A stretch of DNA of 64,000 nucleotides, taken from assembly GCF_008728515.1 (NCBI RefSeq), contig NC_044989.1, positions 80,625,754 to 80,689,753 on the forward strand, read 5' to 3'. The stretch's first letter is position 1. Each line of letters begins with the position of its first letter. Source of the DNA: Papio anubis (Eukaryota > Chordata > Mammalia > Primates > Cercopithecidae). Of the stretch, positions 23,761-36,243 are shown in pieces. The notes under the pieces were generated by a model. The model was not told where the DNA came from. It worked only from the letters and a program-made list of their open reading frames with translations, and searched no databases. The position numbers were made by a program, and so were the translations under genes.

Positions 23761-24659
23761 GGCAATCTCACTTTCTATATCTTGCACTTAAGTTCTCAGG
23801 AGAGTTGATGTTATTGGTCAAATGAGTGCAGTGCAGTGAGGAAGATGGGTGGTCTCTTCCAAAGAGTCATACTGTTACTCAGCCTTTTTTCCATCTTGTG
23901 CCTTCTCGTTACTTAGTGCCTTATAGTCCTCCCTATCCTGCTTGCAAATGAAGACTCAGGCAGCAGTCAGTCACAAGGGATACTGGGAAATGTAATCTAC
24001 TAGTGTGTGCAGGAGGAAAGGGAAAGGATTTAGTGAACAACTAGTCGGTCTAAAAATACAGTAAAGTAGGCCTATAGATTATTGTGTATTTGCACAAGTG
24101 TCCTTGAACTTGCTTTTATTTGTTTTTCAAAGAGCCTTACATCTGTGAAATCACTAGGATAAGTGAAATAGAGTTTTCCTGGGCTTATTCCCAAAAAGGA
24201 AAATATTGTGGCTAATCAGACACAGAGAATCCAAAATGGTGGTAGGCTTCTCCTCACTATTGAATGTGAGCCGGCACCAATTTATAGACTCCATGGACTT
24301 TTTCACTACAAAAGAGAAGAACCTCTGTTTTAAGAGAGAAAGCAGGAACATACTGAAAGAAATGCACAGTTTTCATTTGTGTCATCTCAACAGCTAGTAC
24401 TACCCTGAATTTTCAAGGATCCCTTCCCATTGTCAGTCTATGTAACCTCATCCTTAGATCAGAAAACACAGCCACAAAGACATGAGTTCAGGATAAGTGT
24501 CTTACAAGTCATACAAGAGAAGTAATATTCTATATGGTTGAGTCAAACATATGGAGACACTGGTCCCATCCCTGCTAATATCCAATGTGGTTACCTTGGA
24601 TATGTTACTGTCTGCATTTTTGCCAAAAAAATGAATAATGTGTTTGTTCAAAATACATG
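23761..24659. other. No gene or named repeat seen
   Basis: Short ORFs at 24154-24397 overlap on both strands and lack motifs. Confidence 0.4.
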
Positions 24660-24806
24660 CAGTACCCAACTTATGATGGTTCAATGCATGATATTTTGAC
24701 TTTAGGATGGGTTCATCAGGGTATTAAATGTATTTTCAATGTAGAATATTCTCAACTTACAATGGGTTTATTAGGATGTATCTCATTGTGAGTTGAGGAG
24801 CATCTA
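24660..24806. mobile_element. Small mariner-like DNA transposon relic, internally deleted
   Basis: Left end CAGTACCCAACTTATGATGG and right end GTGAGTTGAGGAGCATCT form imperfect terminal inverted repeats. The middle carries CTCAACTTACAATGGGTTTA. Pattern known for short Tc1/mariner-derived elements; name uncertain. Confidence 0.55.
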
Positions 24807-26867
24807 TACACAGCTGTAAAGGAACCTAAAGACCGACTGTTGTGTTTTCTCAGTGGTGCTGCTGGGTGATAGTAGTAGGAGAGGGACTCTTGTTCCTTTC
24901 TTGTTACCATTGTTAACTCCAAAATATGCCAGGCTTTCACAGTGGAAGGGTCTAGTGAGACTGGGTGCCAGAGAAAGCACCTGTGGAACAGACACCTATA
25001 GCATAGCCTAATAGACACCTATTGCATAGCCCTGCCCTGGGCAACAAGACTTTGAATACCTCCTCCAACTATGAGGTTCTAAGGATCTTCACTGATGTTT
25101 GATAGGCATGAGTTCTTAAAATTCTGTCCTGAATATGAAACTCAGGATTGGGAAATGAAGCAAGAAAAGGAAAGAATTTGCTTTGTGAAGATTCTATATC
25201 CTGGGCAAAGTGGTGACGGGTTAGGTTGGTCTTCAACCTGCCCTTCATTGAAGGACTGCCTGGAGCCTCTCTTAAGGTGCTCATTCTGGATACCCAGTTG
25301 GCAACAACTGTTCTTGGTCCAGCACCTTCTCTAAGTTGACACTTCTTTTTCTTGCTCCCCCTGGCCACTCCCCTGACATGTCCCTTAAGGCTACATTTAG
25401 GTTTCTGTGCCTTCCAAGGACAAGCTTTAGGGAATGAGCATACCTCATCTAGAGGAAGGAACTAGTAAGACTCCCTCATCTGGCTCCAACACTGTTCTGG
25501 GCTGTAATAGTGCATTCTCACAAGGACAATCCAGAAACAAAAGTCCATTTATGACTCTGTGACCTCAAGGCGTGACTTTTGATTTGAGGCCACAGGGCAA
25601 GGGAGAATGGTAGCGTGGCAGGCAAGGAGGGGCTGACAGCACCTTGTGCAGTCGAGTTCCTGCAGCCACTTCCTGCACAGAAAGACTTCCACTCTGCAGT
25701 CGTAAAGAGCTGGCCTTGACAGGGAGTTGCTGATTCCCCAGGACTTAATTGATATAAGAAATAGCATTACAAGGAATTAATTAGAAGCCCTTGAGTCTTG
25801 ACAAGAGTTTGTTACAGGCTGATGTGCCTTTTTATTATAAAGCTAGGGAAGCGAATGAGGAGGAGAAGTACAGAGGATGTTAACCATGAAGATGTGGAAG
25901 AGATTTTGTAGACAGCCTGCAGAGTGGCCCCTGCATAATGCTAGCTCGCTCAGGGAAAATTCAGAGACTCTCATGAGTCCTAAGATCATGAAGAAATAAG
26001 AACATGAAACAGTTCCTGACAAGTCCCATAGCTTAACTGGAAGAAAGAGAACCTCTTTGCTTATGAAACATCCTGAAGCTAGCGTAAAAGTTAAAGAGCA
26101 CTTTGCTCTGAAAGAGAAATAGAGGGATGGAATGGGGGAAGGGACATAGTCATTAGGGTAAGTAAAGTAAAACTGGCTTCCCCACTTCCTGAGACCACAG
26201 GACATCAACACAGTAGAAACATCCAGAATTGTCTCTAAGTCTTACTCCTGGGAATTCACCCCACAGGGATAAATCAGATCAATTAGTACTGGCCACCTAG
26301 TGGCAGAGTGGGGAACAACATGCTGATCTGTGTGTGGGCTAGGAGGTTTAATATAGTCCGTATTCACAATAGAAGCTAATTGTTATAAAAATGTTCAGAG
26401 GGGGCATAAAATATTTCAGAGCAGGGGAAGATTTTTAGCCTGAAAACAATATATTTTTTCACTTAAACAATTCATCCAGCTCAGAATTAGATGATCCTGA
26501 GTATGAGGATAACTGAATATAGTAACCAATTCTACATCTTCCATGCATGTGTGTATTTAAAGATTACAATTATTATGCTATTTTTAAGATGTCTGTTCTA
26601 GATAAAGTTCTTCCATGAGATACTACTTTTGATGTATTCTGAAGAGTGCTCTCATGCTGGGAGAATTCAGTGCTGAAAATAGCTTTTGGCCTAGAGTTGA
26701 GACCTGGGTAACCACCCCCAGCTTAGCTATGCGAAACTTGGGTGATTGTCAGAAAGTCATTTACGTATCATGTGGGGATGTTTGTGTATGTGTGTGGGGA
26801 GTGTGTTTGTGATTGTTTGTAGTGTGTGGGCATATGTATAAATATATTTGTTAAGTTGAAGCAAATA
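24807..26867. other. 2-kb single-copy stretch, no gene recognised
   Basis: ORFs at 25069-25368, 25095-25334, 25549-25767 and 25843-26211 (the longest, 122 residues, minus) show no domain, no start context and no conserved neighbour. Nothing else identified. Confidence 0.4.
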
Positions 26868-27534
26868 CAGTAGCCCCCCTCTTATCCATGGGTAATACGT
26901 TCCAGACTCCGCAGAGGATGTCTAAAACTGCAGATAGTACTGAACCTTATATACACTATTTTTTTTCTATACATACCTATGACAAAGTTTAATTTATAAA
27001 TCGAGTACAGTAAAAGATTAACCACAATAGCTAATAATAAGACAGAACTTTTATGGCCTGGTGTGGTGGCTCACACCTGTAATCACGGCACTTTGGGCCG
27101 TGATCACCTGAGGTCAGGAGTTCGAGACCAGCCTGGCCAACATGGTGAAACACCCTCTTTACTAAAAATATAAAAATTAGCTGGGCGTGGTGGCATGTGC
27201 CTGTAATCCCAGCTACTTGGGAGGCTGAGACAGGAAAATCTCTTGAACCTGGGTGGCAGAAGTTGCAGTGAGCCAAGATTGTGCCATTGCACTCCAGCCT
27301 GGAAAACGAGCAAGACTCCATCTCAAAAAAAAAAAAAAAAAAAAAACCAAAAAAAAAAAACCAAAACAAAAAAACAAAACAAAAAAACAAAACAAAAAAC
27401 AGTCATAACAATATACTGTAATAAAAGCAGTGTGAACATTTATTTCTGAAATTTTCCATTTCATGTTGGACCACGGTCGCCCACAGTTAGCTGAAACTAT
27501 GGAAAGTGAAAGCGTGGATAAGTGGAGACTACCG
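26868..27534. mobile_element. Tigger-like DNA transposon split by an Alu
   Basis: Left end CAGTAGCCCCCCTCTTATCC and right end GTGGATAAGTGGAGACTACCG are inverted repeats, and both ends are flanked by TA (26866-26867 and 27535-27536), the mariner-superfamily target duplication. Internal AT-rich blocks continue on both sides of the Alu (27055-27399): ACAAAGTTTAATTTATAAAT to the left and CATAACAATATACTG to the right. No transposase remains. Confidence 0.78.
27055..27399 (+). mobile_element. Alu (S age), plus strand, inside the Tigger-like element
   Basis: Starts GGCCTGGTGTGGTGGCTC, complete right monomer, then a long A-rich tail with CAAAA units (27325-27399). The left monomer is altered: the usual AGGCCGAGGCGGGTGG segment is missing and the flanking bases form a perfect hairpin (27082-27104). 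Confidence 0.93.
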
Positions 27535-27579
27535 TATGGGTATCCTACATACCTCTCAGGTGGTACTGAGAGAACCCAG

Positions 27580-27720
27580 CAATGAGTATTGAACACCCTC
27601 CGTGAGCTGAGTTCTGGTTCATCCCAATGGAAGGTATTAGAGAAGGATGAACAAAGTCCCTGTCCAATCTAAGTGGCGACTCTAAGACACACATGAAATA
27701 ATGATCAACAACATAAGTCA
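27580..27720 (+). repeat. L2-like fragment
   Basis: The block GGATGAACAAAGTCCCTGTC and the surrounding 'shared order' resemble the dispersed L2-type repeat seen also near 49.1 kb and 55.7 kb. Low certainty. Confidence 0.4.
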
Positions 27721-28650
27721 TCACTTGGCCTCGGCTTTAGGATATCTTAGAGAATACGCAAAATAATGAACTCAACCCAGATTTGAGAATTTCTATGGTG
27801 TTAACGCTAGTACCTTGTGTTTCCCCTGCAATACTCAATCTTTGGCGTTTTCCACTGAAATTGCTTGCTTTACCTGCTGCCAGCCCTCTCCACAAATGTG
27901 TGCACCCTAGTCCAATTCCTTCTCACCGGATTACTTGCTCAAATTATCTCTCGAGTGTAGCCCTGTGAAACCCACCCAATCTCTTTGGCTCCCATGGTAC
28001 ATTAACATATATTCGTACTCATTTTTTGTCCAAATCTTTGTTTCTCTTTCTGGAGGAGCCAGACAGGCCCATGAATGCCCTTCCTACTGCCCTAAATTCC
28101 CCGAATTCAATTGATAAGGTTGGAAAAACGGGGAAGTTAGCATGGAAGTCGACTGCCAATTCAGGCAGGTGAAGGAGTTCTAATTCGGTCAGGACACCCG
28201 CTTTGTCCTATTCAATCTGCCTTCACATTTAAAGGGCCAGTTGTAAAATTACCCCATCTTCACAAATTCATATCTAACCAACTGGAAATTATTTTCACTG
28301 CAAATGTGATTGATTTTATAGAGTCCTGTTTTTTAATCAGGAGTACTTCTAATGCACTGCAGTATTTGTTTACTCAGTGACCAAGAAAATTGAGAAATAT
28401 AGGTTAAACAAAAACTTCATGAAACATTTTTGAAAGTTTCTTTGTAAATGGTAAACAGAGTCAGTTGAGGGAGGAAGGAGGAGGAACTACTAGATGGCAC
28501 AATGATTCTATTACTTTAAAGCATTTTAGGAACATTTCTGTTTTATAAGTTAAGATTAATCTTGGGCCTAGATATAACATATATATTCATTATGAGCTAT
28601 ACAGGTCCACAAATACCCTTCTTACATTCCTATGTATAAAATGCCGTATA
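27721..28650. other. No gene seen
   Basis: AT-rich, with no ORF or repeat that I can support. Confidence 0.4.
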
Positions 28651-28695
28651 TATCTATACATCTGTATCTCCATCTATCTATCCATGCATCTATTA

Positions 28696-28727
<32 letters not shown>

Positions 28728-28736
28728 ATCTATATT
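28651..28736. repeat. (ATCT)n microsatellite
   Basis: Interrupted ATCT repeats; the pure core of about seven units is at 28699-28727. Confidence 0.95.
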
Positions 28737-30351
28737 ATATTTAGGCCTATACATAATTTCTATTTTATAAGATAAATTCATCTGTATAGGCATTTAACTA
28801 ACTCTAGGTTAATGTTTTTCTGAGATTACCTGATTATATGGCAGTTGGATCTAGAAGTCAGTCCCAAGCACTGAGCCTAGGATAAGGTTAACTTTGCTGT
28901 AGATTAATGTCAGACATTCTTCAGGAATCAAAACTACTTTAGTATAATCTATTGATGATAGTTAAATATTTTGCTATTCGAGTCCTATTAGTTACTGACT
29001 CCAGACTCCTTTTTTTTCCAAGAGAGGTTGTTGATTTAATAACTGTCAGCCAAAGAAGTTCATCAGTAGCTGAAATCCACAGCAAGTTAGATCATAATGA
29101 ATCTTAAATTTTAGAAGGAATGTTTTAGCAATATTGAGTCACAAAAGAAAAAGAGTTGAAAACAAAATCACCTTGAAACTTCCATCAGCTCACTAGATTC
29201 TCTGAATTCTATAAAAGAGAGAAATAATACCAAGTACAATTGAGACTGGAGAAGATCTTATGGTGGAAATCTCTCAGATTCCTTTATTCCGGGAAGATAA
29301 TTCTGAGCTTGAGAATTGAGTGTTTTCTCTCATGGACCTTGGATTGAAAGGCTATTGTATCCAAGGATGTTCACTGTGGCATAACTCTTGCTGTTTGCAC
29401 AACCTGCAAATGATCCAAAGCTCAGAGTTATAATTAAGGACCTTGTTACACCATAAAAGATTTTCAAATTTTAATCTATGACAACCCACACAGCACTCAG
29501 AGCTTAAATACTTTATTGACCAGGCTGGCAGGCTGACTCCTCTGTTGGAGCTGGGAGAGTCTTGCTTCAATTTCTCTCTCCCACACTACATATTTGTAGT
29601 CATAAATCTTTTGCTAGGCTCTTTGAGCATTAAAAATAGCCTGGCATTGCTGGCTTTCCTTGTGGTACTGTGAGAGCCAAATCAAAGGTGCCAGCCTCCT
29701 GTGATCTTTCCATCTTGCGCTGCAGCAGGAAACGTTTACATCTGTCCCGACCCTCACTGTCTAAGTGTCAACTCAAACAACAGCATTTCCCATTCAGAGT
29801 TCAGCTCCATCTCCCCAGATGCCTCCCTTATCCAGATAGGGCAGCTGAACAGCAGTCTGGCCCGAGCTGTTCCTCTGCCAGCCTGGATCGGTTCCCTCTT
29901 CTCGATGGTGACTCTGGGTGGTGTGTTTTCTTCGTTTTGCAGGGATCCCACTAGATGGAGCAGAATAGCTATGCTGCCACCAGGGTCCGGCCTATGAGTT
30001 TTCACTAGGACCACCGGAGGAGAGAGGCGGAGGGAGCAACAAAGGGCCAGAAAGAGTTTCTGGAGGTGCAAAACAGAGGTCATTTGAATACAGGTTCAAA
30101 TGCAGATCAGAACTAGGTCAAGAGCTAGAGAGTGGCTCCACAAGTATCAGTCAGGTTGTTTAGAGAAGAGACCAATGTGTTCAGATAGAATGCTATTTTC
30201 TGAATTTCCTTCTTCAGATGTGAGCATGTTATTTGGTTTAGATTTTTATTTCAGTAGTGAGTAGTAAGAAACATTATGGGGGTTGTCCCACAGACACTAA
30301 GGGGAAATTCCTGTGTCTCTTCCTTTTTCTTCTAAGCTCTTTTTCTAATCT
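28737..30351. other. Single-copy stretch with a GC-richer patch
   Basis: 29670-30080 is GC-richer than its surroundings and open in two plus-strand frames (94 and 98 residues) and one minus-strand frame (109 residues). A pyrimidine stretch followed by GCGCTGCAG near 29725 resembles a splice acceptor. I do not recognise any protein in it. It may be a non-coding exon or simply unique DNA. Confidence 0.35.
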
Positions 30352-31047
30352 TTTGTAAAATCAGGTTTATTGGGATATAACTGTTATCTAATAAACTGCA
30401 CATATTTAAAACAAACAATTTGATAAGTTTTTTATTTGACGGTTTCCACGAGATAATCATTTCCATCAAGATGATGAAAATATCCATGACCCCGTAATAT
30501 TTCCTTGGGCTCTTTGCACTCCCTTCCCATCCCACTCTCATCTCCAGGCAACGACTGATCTGTTTTCTGTTAGTATAAATTAGTTTGTATTTTCTCGACT
30601 TTTATATAAATGGCATCAAACAATATGTGCTCTTTTTGTTTTAGCTTCTTTCTGTCAACACGATTATTTTGGGATTTATCTGTATTGCATCATGTATCGA
30701 TGGTGATGGATGCTGAGCAGCATTCCATTGTGTGGATATACTACAGTTTGTTTATCCATTCACCTGGATAATGGACATTTGAGTTGTTTCCAGCTTGGAA
30801 CTATAACAAATAAAGCTGCTATGGGCATTTGTTTACAAGTTTTTGCATGCCTTCGTTTCTCTTGGTTAAATATGTAGGAGCAGAATAGAGAATAGCTACT
30901 CTTGGGTAGATACCTGGAATAGGTTTATATGAAAGAGTATGTTTGGCTTTTTAAGGAACCACCAAACCCTTTTCCAAAGAGGCTGTACCATTTTATATTC
31001 CCACTGACTGAGAGTCCCAATTCCTCCACATCCTGACTGGCTTTTGC
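30352..31047 (-). mobile_element. Old L1 (L1M) 3' end, minus strand
   Basis: Reverse L1M 3' sequence: GGTTTATTGGGATATAACTG, TATAAATGGCATCAAACAAT, TCCATTGTGTGGATATACTA, TTTGTTTATCCATTCACCTG and CCAATTCCTCCACATCCTGA. Strongly diverged, older than the other L1s here. Confidence 0.82.
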
Positions 31048-31693
31048 TGCAGTTTCTACTAGGGCACATCAATGCAGCAGCCTGCAGGGCCATCTGCATC
31101 AAACATAGCCTCTTATCTCTGGCCACACATCAAAGAGTCAAGGTTTTGGCTGGACGAAGAAGAAAAACAGACTGAGGGATATTAATGACCTAACATGAAC
31201 AGAAACTATCTAAAGAAGAACTTTTGCAGTATAGTGTTTGTCAGAACCATGGTGTAATAAATTAATGTGGATCAAAATTTCTGGCCATTATTATTCAGGA
31301 AGAAAGGAAAGTACATATGCTTTGTCTTTCTTTTTACAGAATCCAGTAAATGTTATTTGTAGACTGACTAATACGTGATGTTCAGAGCTAGAAACATCTA
31401 CTTTAGACAGTTCTTAACAAAGAGAAAAGTGGTTCTGACCATGGTCATTTAGCCCAAATTCCCTTCTACCTTTTTTCAGAACACAAGTGCCCAGAAGCTC
31501 ACTACCTCCTAGGGAAGCCTGGTTCTAGTCAAGAGTTTTGTTCATGGAGCAGATTTTTATCTAAGGAATTAGTAACTACTGGCCTGGGCACATGAAGTAA
31601 CTTAGACTCAGATGGTCCACATAACACTGCTCAAACAGAACAAGTCCACAGTATAAGGAAGCTAAATCAGGCTTCAGACGATAGCACCTCTTT
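31048..31693. other. No gene or named repeat seen
   Basis: Unique-looking sequence up to the MADE1 insertion. Confidence 0.4.
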
Positions 31694-31695
31694 TA

Positions 31696-31776
31696 TTAGG
31701 TTAGTGCAAAAGTAATTGTGGGTTTTGCCATTAAAAGTAACGTCAAGAAACCACAATTTCTTTTGCACCAACCTAA
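31696..31776 (+). mobile_element. MADE1 (mariner MITE), mir-548-like hairpin
   Basis: The 81-base element begins TTAGGTTAGTGCAAAAGTAA and ends TTTTGCACCAACCTAA, with TA on both sides (31694-31695 and 31777-31778). The two arms pair along almost their full length, which is the MADE1 form. Members of the primate microRNA family mir-548 come from such elements. The 5' arm here closely resembles a mir-548 5p sequence from memory. Whether this copy is expressed is unknown. Confidence 0.93.
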
Positions 31777-31778
31777 TA

Positions 31779-32589
31779 CTTCTCTTGTTTTGTACATCTT
31801 AAAATCGTATAACCGGGCAGTATCTTAGGGCCATTGGAATCTCGGCTCTGGGGCTTAGTTATCCCAGAGCTAACCATCCTCAGCATGGTGCTCACAGATA
31901 AATATTGTGAGTTTCTGTAGTCATTTCCACATCACACATCTCAACAGAGAAACAAAAAAATCCACATGGAAAATCTAGCAGACCTACAAGTGAGAGCTAG
32001 GTGGGAGACTCTTCACCTGCCCCCAAAACTAGTTTATGTGCATGTGACAAAGCGGGCATTTTTATTGTTCAGAGACTAAAACACACAGAAAATTATGAAG
32101 TGCACAAAAGGATTTTCCACACTGCTGAACCTTGCAAAGTGTTCACAGTTGAGTTCCCCTTTTTGAATTCATTATCTCAAGGCAGCATTTGGTTTGGAAA
32201 GCCGGGGCAGCGGAGCTGAAAATGTGTATTGTTATTACTTGAAGTTTCTGAGAATAACCTGCACAGACTGCAGTGTTCAGAACCAGTTTTGTTCTTTGCA
32301 AATTCTTTGTCAATGAACTTTCTCTTATTCGAGTCATTGGCAAACATGAGAGCCTATGTTAAATACTGATTTAGGGCATATTCCTAATCATTTGTTTTAC
32401 TAGCATGTATTTTGGAGAGCTACTTGTAGCTGAAGTGGTTGTGAGTACTTTCCCTAAAATTGTATCACTTTCATTTTCACATTCTTTAATTTGAAATATT
32501 TTAACCAGGGGGTGAATATTTAGATCACATCCACAACGAGTCCTTACATAACCACTTTTCTATTAGGTTATTTTCCTTGTAGTCCCACA
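31779..32589. other. No gene or named repeat seen
   Basis: Short ORFs at 32001-32343 on both strands lack motifs. Confidence 0.4.
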
Positions 32590-32960
32590 GATATATCATC
32601 TTCACTTCTGCCTTCTATGCCTTTCCTCACTTATTTTTCTTGCTTTTTACCATCCCATTCCTGCTTGTCATTCAGTGTGTGCATTCCTGCCCCTTCTCTA
32701 AGACTCATGAAACCATCAAAGCCTATAGAGACCTCTCTTTCCCCTGACTCCCTATGACAGCTCTTTTCTGTCCTATTAATCTGACAGCTAATGAGGTGGT
32801 GCTTCATGACATCTCTTTTATTTTTAATTTTGAACAACAATTTAAAACTGTGATTATGATTTAATTTTTGATCTGTTTATATCTTGCCTCTCTAAGTAGA
32901 CTGAGCACTCCTTCAGATCGAGGGCTACCTGTTTCCGCCATTTAGTGCCCATACCAGCAT
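32590..32960 (+). repeat. Possible L2 3' fragment
   Basis: The CTAAGTAGACTGAGCACTCC block and the following segment match the order of the L2 3' end ('ACTAGA...GAGCTCC...GCAGGG'), and the upstream pyrimidine-rich sequence fits too. Diverged. Confidence 0.42.
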
Positions 32961-34344
32961 CAAATCTTGCTGATTTCACGCCCCAGTTTGTGAATGGTCT
33001 CACAAGAGTTTATTTAATGGAGCTGGGAAGTGAAGGAGTTATTGAAAAGCAGAAATAAATTGCTGTTAATTGCTGCCATTTGCAATTTGCAATTGGAAGT
33101 AGCAAGGTAAATGTTAGTGCACATATATAATACAATTGTATTGATTGGATTGTCTTTTTCAAGGTTATTGTTGCAATTAAATTGACCTTTTGCTGGTACA
33201 GAAATAACTTGTTTAATGAAAACTGAACAAATGAATTGGGCATAACTTGAATATAGAAAATAATCAGAGCATTGGATGTAGGTCTTTGTTAAATCACAAC
33301 AAAGGCCAAGTATGGACCTGTTAGGTAGTTGTGCTCAAATGAAGAAATAGCTCTTAGGAAGCCAAAACCAAAAACTACGTGGTGGTGATGTCATAATACC
33401 ACACACAGGACATGTAATAAATTTGTTGTTGCTCTCTGCAGCTCACTGAGCATTGAGGGATCTTCTTGGGTGCATTAGGTATGATGCTAGATCTAGAATC
33501 ACTTTGCAAGAAGTAAGCACTGTGCAAAGGAAAGGATTACTCAGGCACCACTTCTGGCATCTGCACATATTCCCTAGCCTTAGCTCCAGGCCACTTACAT
33601 TAACTGGTTAATTGCAGAACCTCTGAGACTCTGAGACACGAGATTATCTAGGATAAGAACCAAGGCTTATGGCACCTTAGGAAATACAATTCTTCTTATC
33701 TCTGCCCAGGATCTTACATTACAAATGGGAAATATTTCACTGAATACATCGGATCTTTGGTGACCATCTCCTCCTTGATAGAATGTCATTTAGTGAGTTT
33801 TATACTGTGCCCAGCACCATGAGGCAATGAAGAAGTGGTGAAAATGAGAAAGAACCAATATAAAGGGGCACATTGCAAGGGAAGGATGGAGAAAGCTTTA
33901 AGATCTTGATAACATTCAAAAGCTCTTCTAAAGCTGCAGACAGTTCAGATAATGAAGATGAGAATGAGGTGCATACGCTGATTCCTGCTGATGTCCAACA
34001 GGGACAAGAACATTAAATTGGGAAGTTTTGTACCCTCTGTTGCCAATAGCACTCATAATAACTGTGTTTGCTGTACCACTTTGACCAGTACATTTAAACC
34101 TCTCTTTCCTGGCCTATGAAAGGAGATTGGAGCAATTAACCTCTCAGACATCTTCAAGCCTTACCAATCTCTATAATCAATTATCCCAGACCTCCTGTGT
34201 GAGCCTCCCACACCTGACTATCTTAGAACTGACTGCTGACCACCACTTACAGACCTTAAAAGATGTCAATGAGCCAGACCAGTAGCTTATCTTGAGCAAG
34301 TCTATGCTTTTGGACTGGGGAGATAGTGCCACATCTTCTACTTC
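32961..34344. other. Single-copy-looking stretch, no gene seen
   Basis: The ORF at 33010-33243 is AT-rich without a domain. No named repeat. Confidence 0.4.
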
Positions 34345-34363
34345 TCTCTCTCTCTCTCTCTCT
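34345..34363. repeat. (TC)n microsatellite
   Basis: About nine TC units followed by a short T run. Confidence 0.88.
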
Positions 34364-36243
34364 TTTTAACTTTTCCTAATCAGAATCTTCTTCTGCCTCA
34401 AACCTTATTTTTCCATTCTTCCTTTTTAGAATTCTCTGTGTTATCTTTCTTGGGTTGTTTACATCCAACTTTCAGATCCCTTTTAAATGAATATTTTTTG
34501 GCATGTACAAAACACCCATAAGCGTCTGTAACTTAGATTATGTAGGTGTCTATCCAGGATTTAATAAGGCCTGAAGTCTGGAGGAAAATGAAATTAGAGG
34601 AACTAAATAGATTCTTATATTGGTTGGATACCAGAAACCCAGAATAAATATCCCAAGTGGCCTTACTCTGCAGGTTATTGAAATCTAGAATTTCTCACTG
34701 AAGCAATCTGCATGTTAGAATTCTAAAAACCCTTTAAAATTGGCACCCCTATCATTTCTTTTTCTTTTTTCTTTTCTTTTTTCTTTTTTTTTTTTTTGTG
34801 GGGGAAAGGGGCTCATTTTTCTGGACTTTGAACTACATAATGGCAACTGTGGCTATGCTTGTGCCCTATCTCTTTGAGATTTGGACTAACTAATGGGTGT
34901 CCCTGTCTGCCTTTATTATTTAAGAAGCTCTCTCACCATTCCTGTCATAGCCTCTTTTATGCCTGGCCTACTGAGCAGAGGTTCATCCTTCAGTCGGTTA
35001 GCGAGCTTTTGTCAAGATAGATGGAATTTTAGACTTACTCTGAAGTGCGGTCCCTCTCCATCTGCTTAGGAAACAGCTCACAAATTCTTCTTGTTGTTTC
35101 AGATGTGATCATCAATCTCCTGCCAGAGGAAATTAAGAACTGTTATTTGTTTGTTGGGCAGGAGAGATTCCAGAGTTTTGACCCCTAATTCATTCCCTAC
35201 TCTTTATGCTTTGGCTGTAACATCTAACTAAGGGTTTGCAGGGTCTTCTTTTATTTCTTCAGATTTGTTGCATTAAAAATTGTTTTATCCCATTAGTGTC
35301 TCATTTCATCACAGTTATTAAAAACAAACACAGCCACTTTGTAGCCCAGTTTTGTCTTCCATCTTCCATCCACTGTGCTGCTTCCCTGGAGAGTCTGTCT
35401 CTCAGCAGCTGCTGATTGGATCATTGAGGCCTTAACCCAGGAGAAGTGCCATCTCTCTCAGAGGTGCTGACTGTAATTGGCTGGTCCCTTTGCCACTGCG
35501 GGTGGTAGCAAATGTGTCTCCAGGACATAAAATATTGGTCCCCAGAATGTGGAGAGAGAAATGGCTAAAGGCCCAGTTTAGTAGTGAAGCAATGAGCTTT
35601 ATTTTTTAAATTATTCAGTAAGTTAAGAAAACGTTTGAACTTCGGGTCTTACTGCCATTGCTACTGATGAGGAATAACAGAGGTGAAGGAATATTGTTTG
35701 ATAAAAGTGGAAATCCATATAATTTACATGCTGAACATTGTGATTGCATGTTCAGGTGGCAGAGTCTGATTTACTTTTCTGATCAGGGTTTTGACAGAAA
35801 GAGCCTGCAGTGCCCTTCTCTCCTCCATCATCAGCAGGCTCTTCCAGCAGAAAAGGTGATGATGTGGTTTCATTTCCACAGCATACTTTTATTTTTACAG
35901 AGAGTAACCTGGAAATCAAGGCAAACCAAAACACAAAGCGAGGGCCAGAGTCTGTGTTTGACATTGTTATTCTCCTTCTTTTATTTATCCTTCCTCTGAC
36001 CATTATGATAGAGTTCTAAAGAACCTGCAGGAGCATTGAGACCAGCTCCTCATTTCACAGGGCATTCAGGTGGATTACTCAACATCACTGAGCTTTTTAT
36101 TGACAGATGGAGAGTCAGGATTCAGGCTTCCTTACTTCCCTTCCAAGCTTTGTCCCCAGTATTGATTTACAAAGGGAGCTCTTAGGGAATCAATCAAAGA
36201 CACTGGCATACTGTTTACCAAGGGGTTAATAGTGTAATCATTG
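34364..36243. other. Single-copy-looking stretch, no gene recognised
   Basis: Includes a pyrimidine-rich tract at 34757-34798. ORFs at 35658-36019 occur on both strands (113, 83 and 69 residues) and show no domain; mutual overlap argues against coding. A MIR/L2-like trace at 36035-36150 is too weak to call. Confidence 0.4.

Noticed and set aside
25843..26211. 122-residue minus-strand ORF with hydrophobic residues
   Set aside because: No domain, no start context and no matching neighbour; such ORFs are expected by chance in 64 kb.
27031..27596. 119- and 127-residue minus-strand ORFs
   Set aside because: They run through the Alu and its A-rich tail, giving poly-phenylalanine, and are non-coding.
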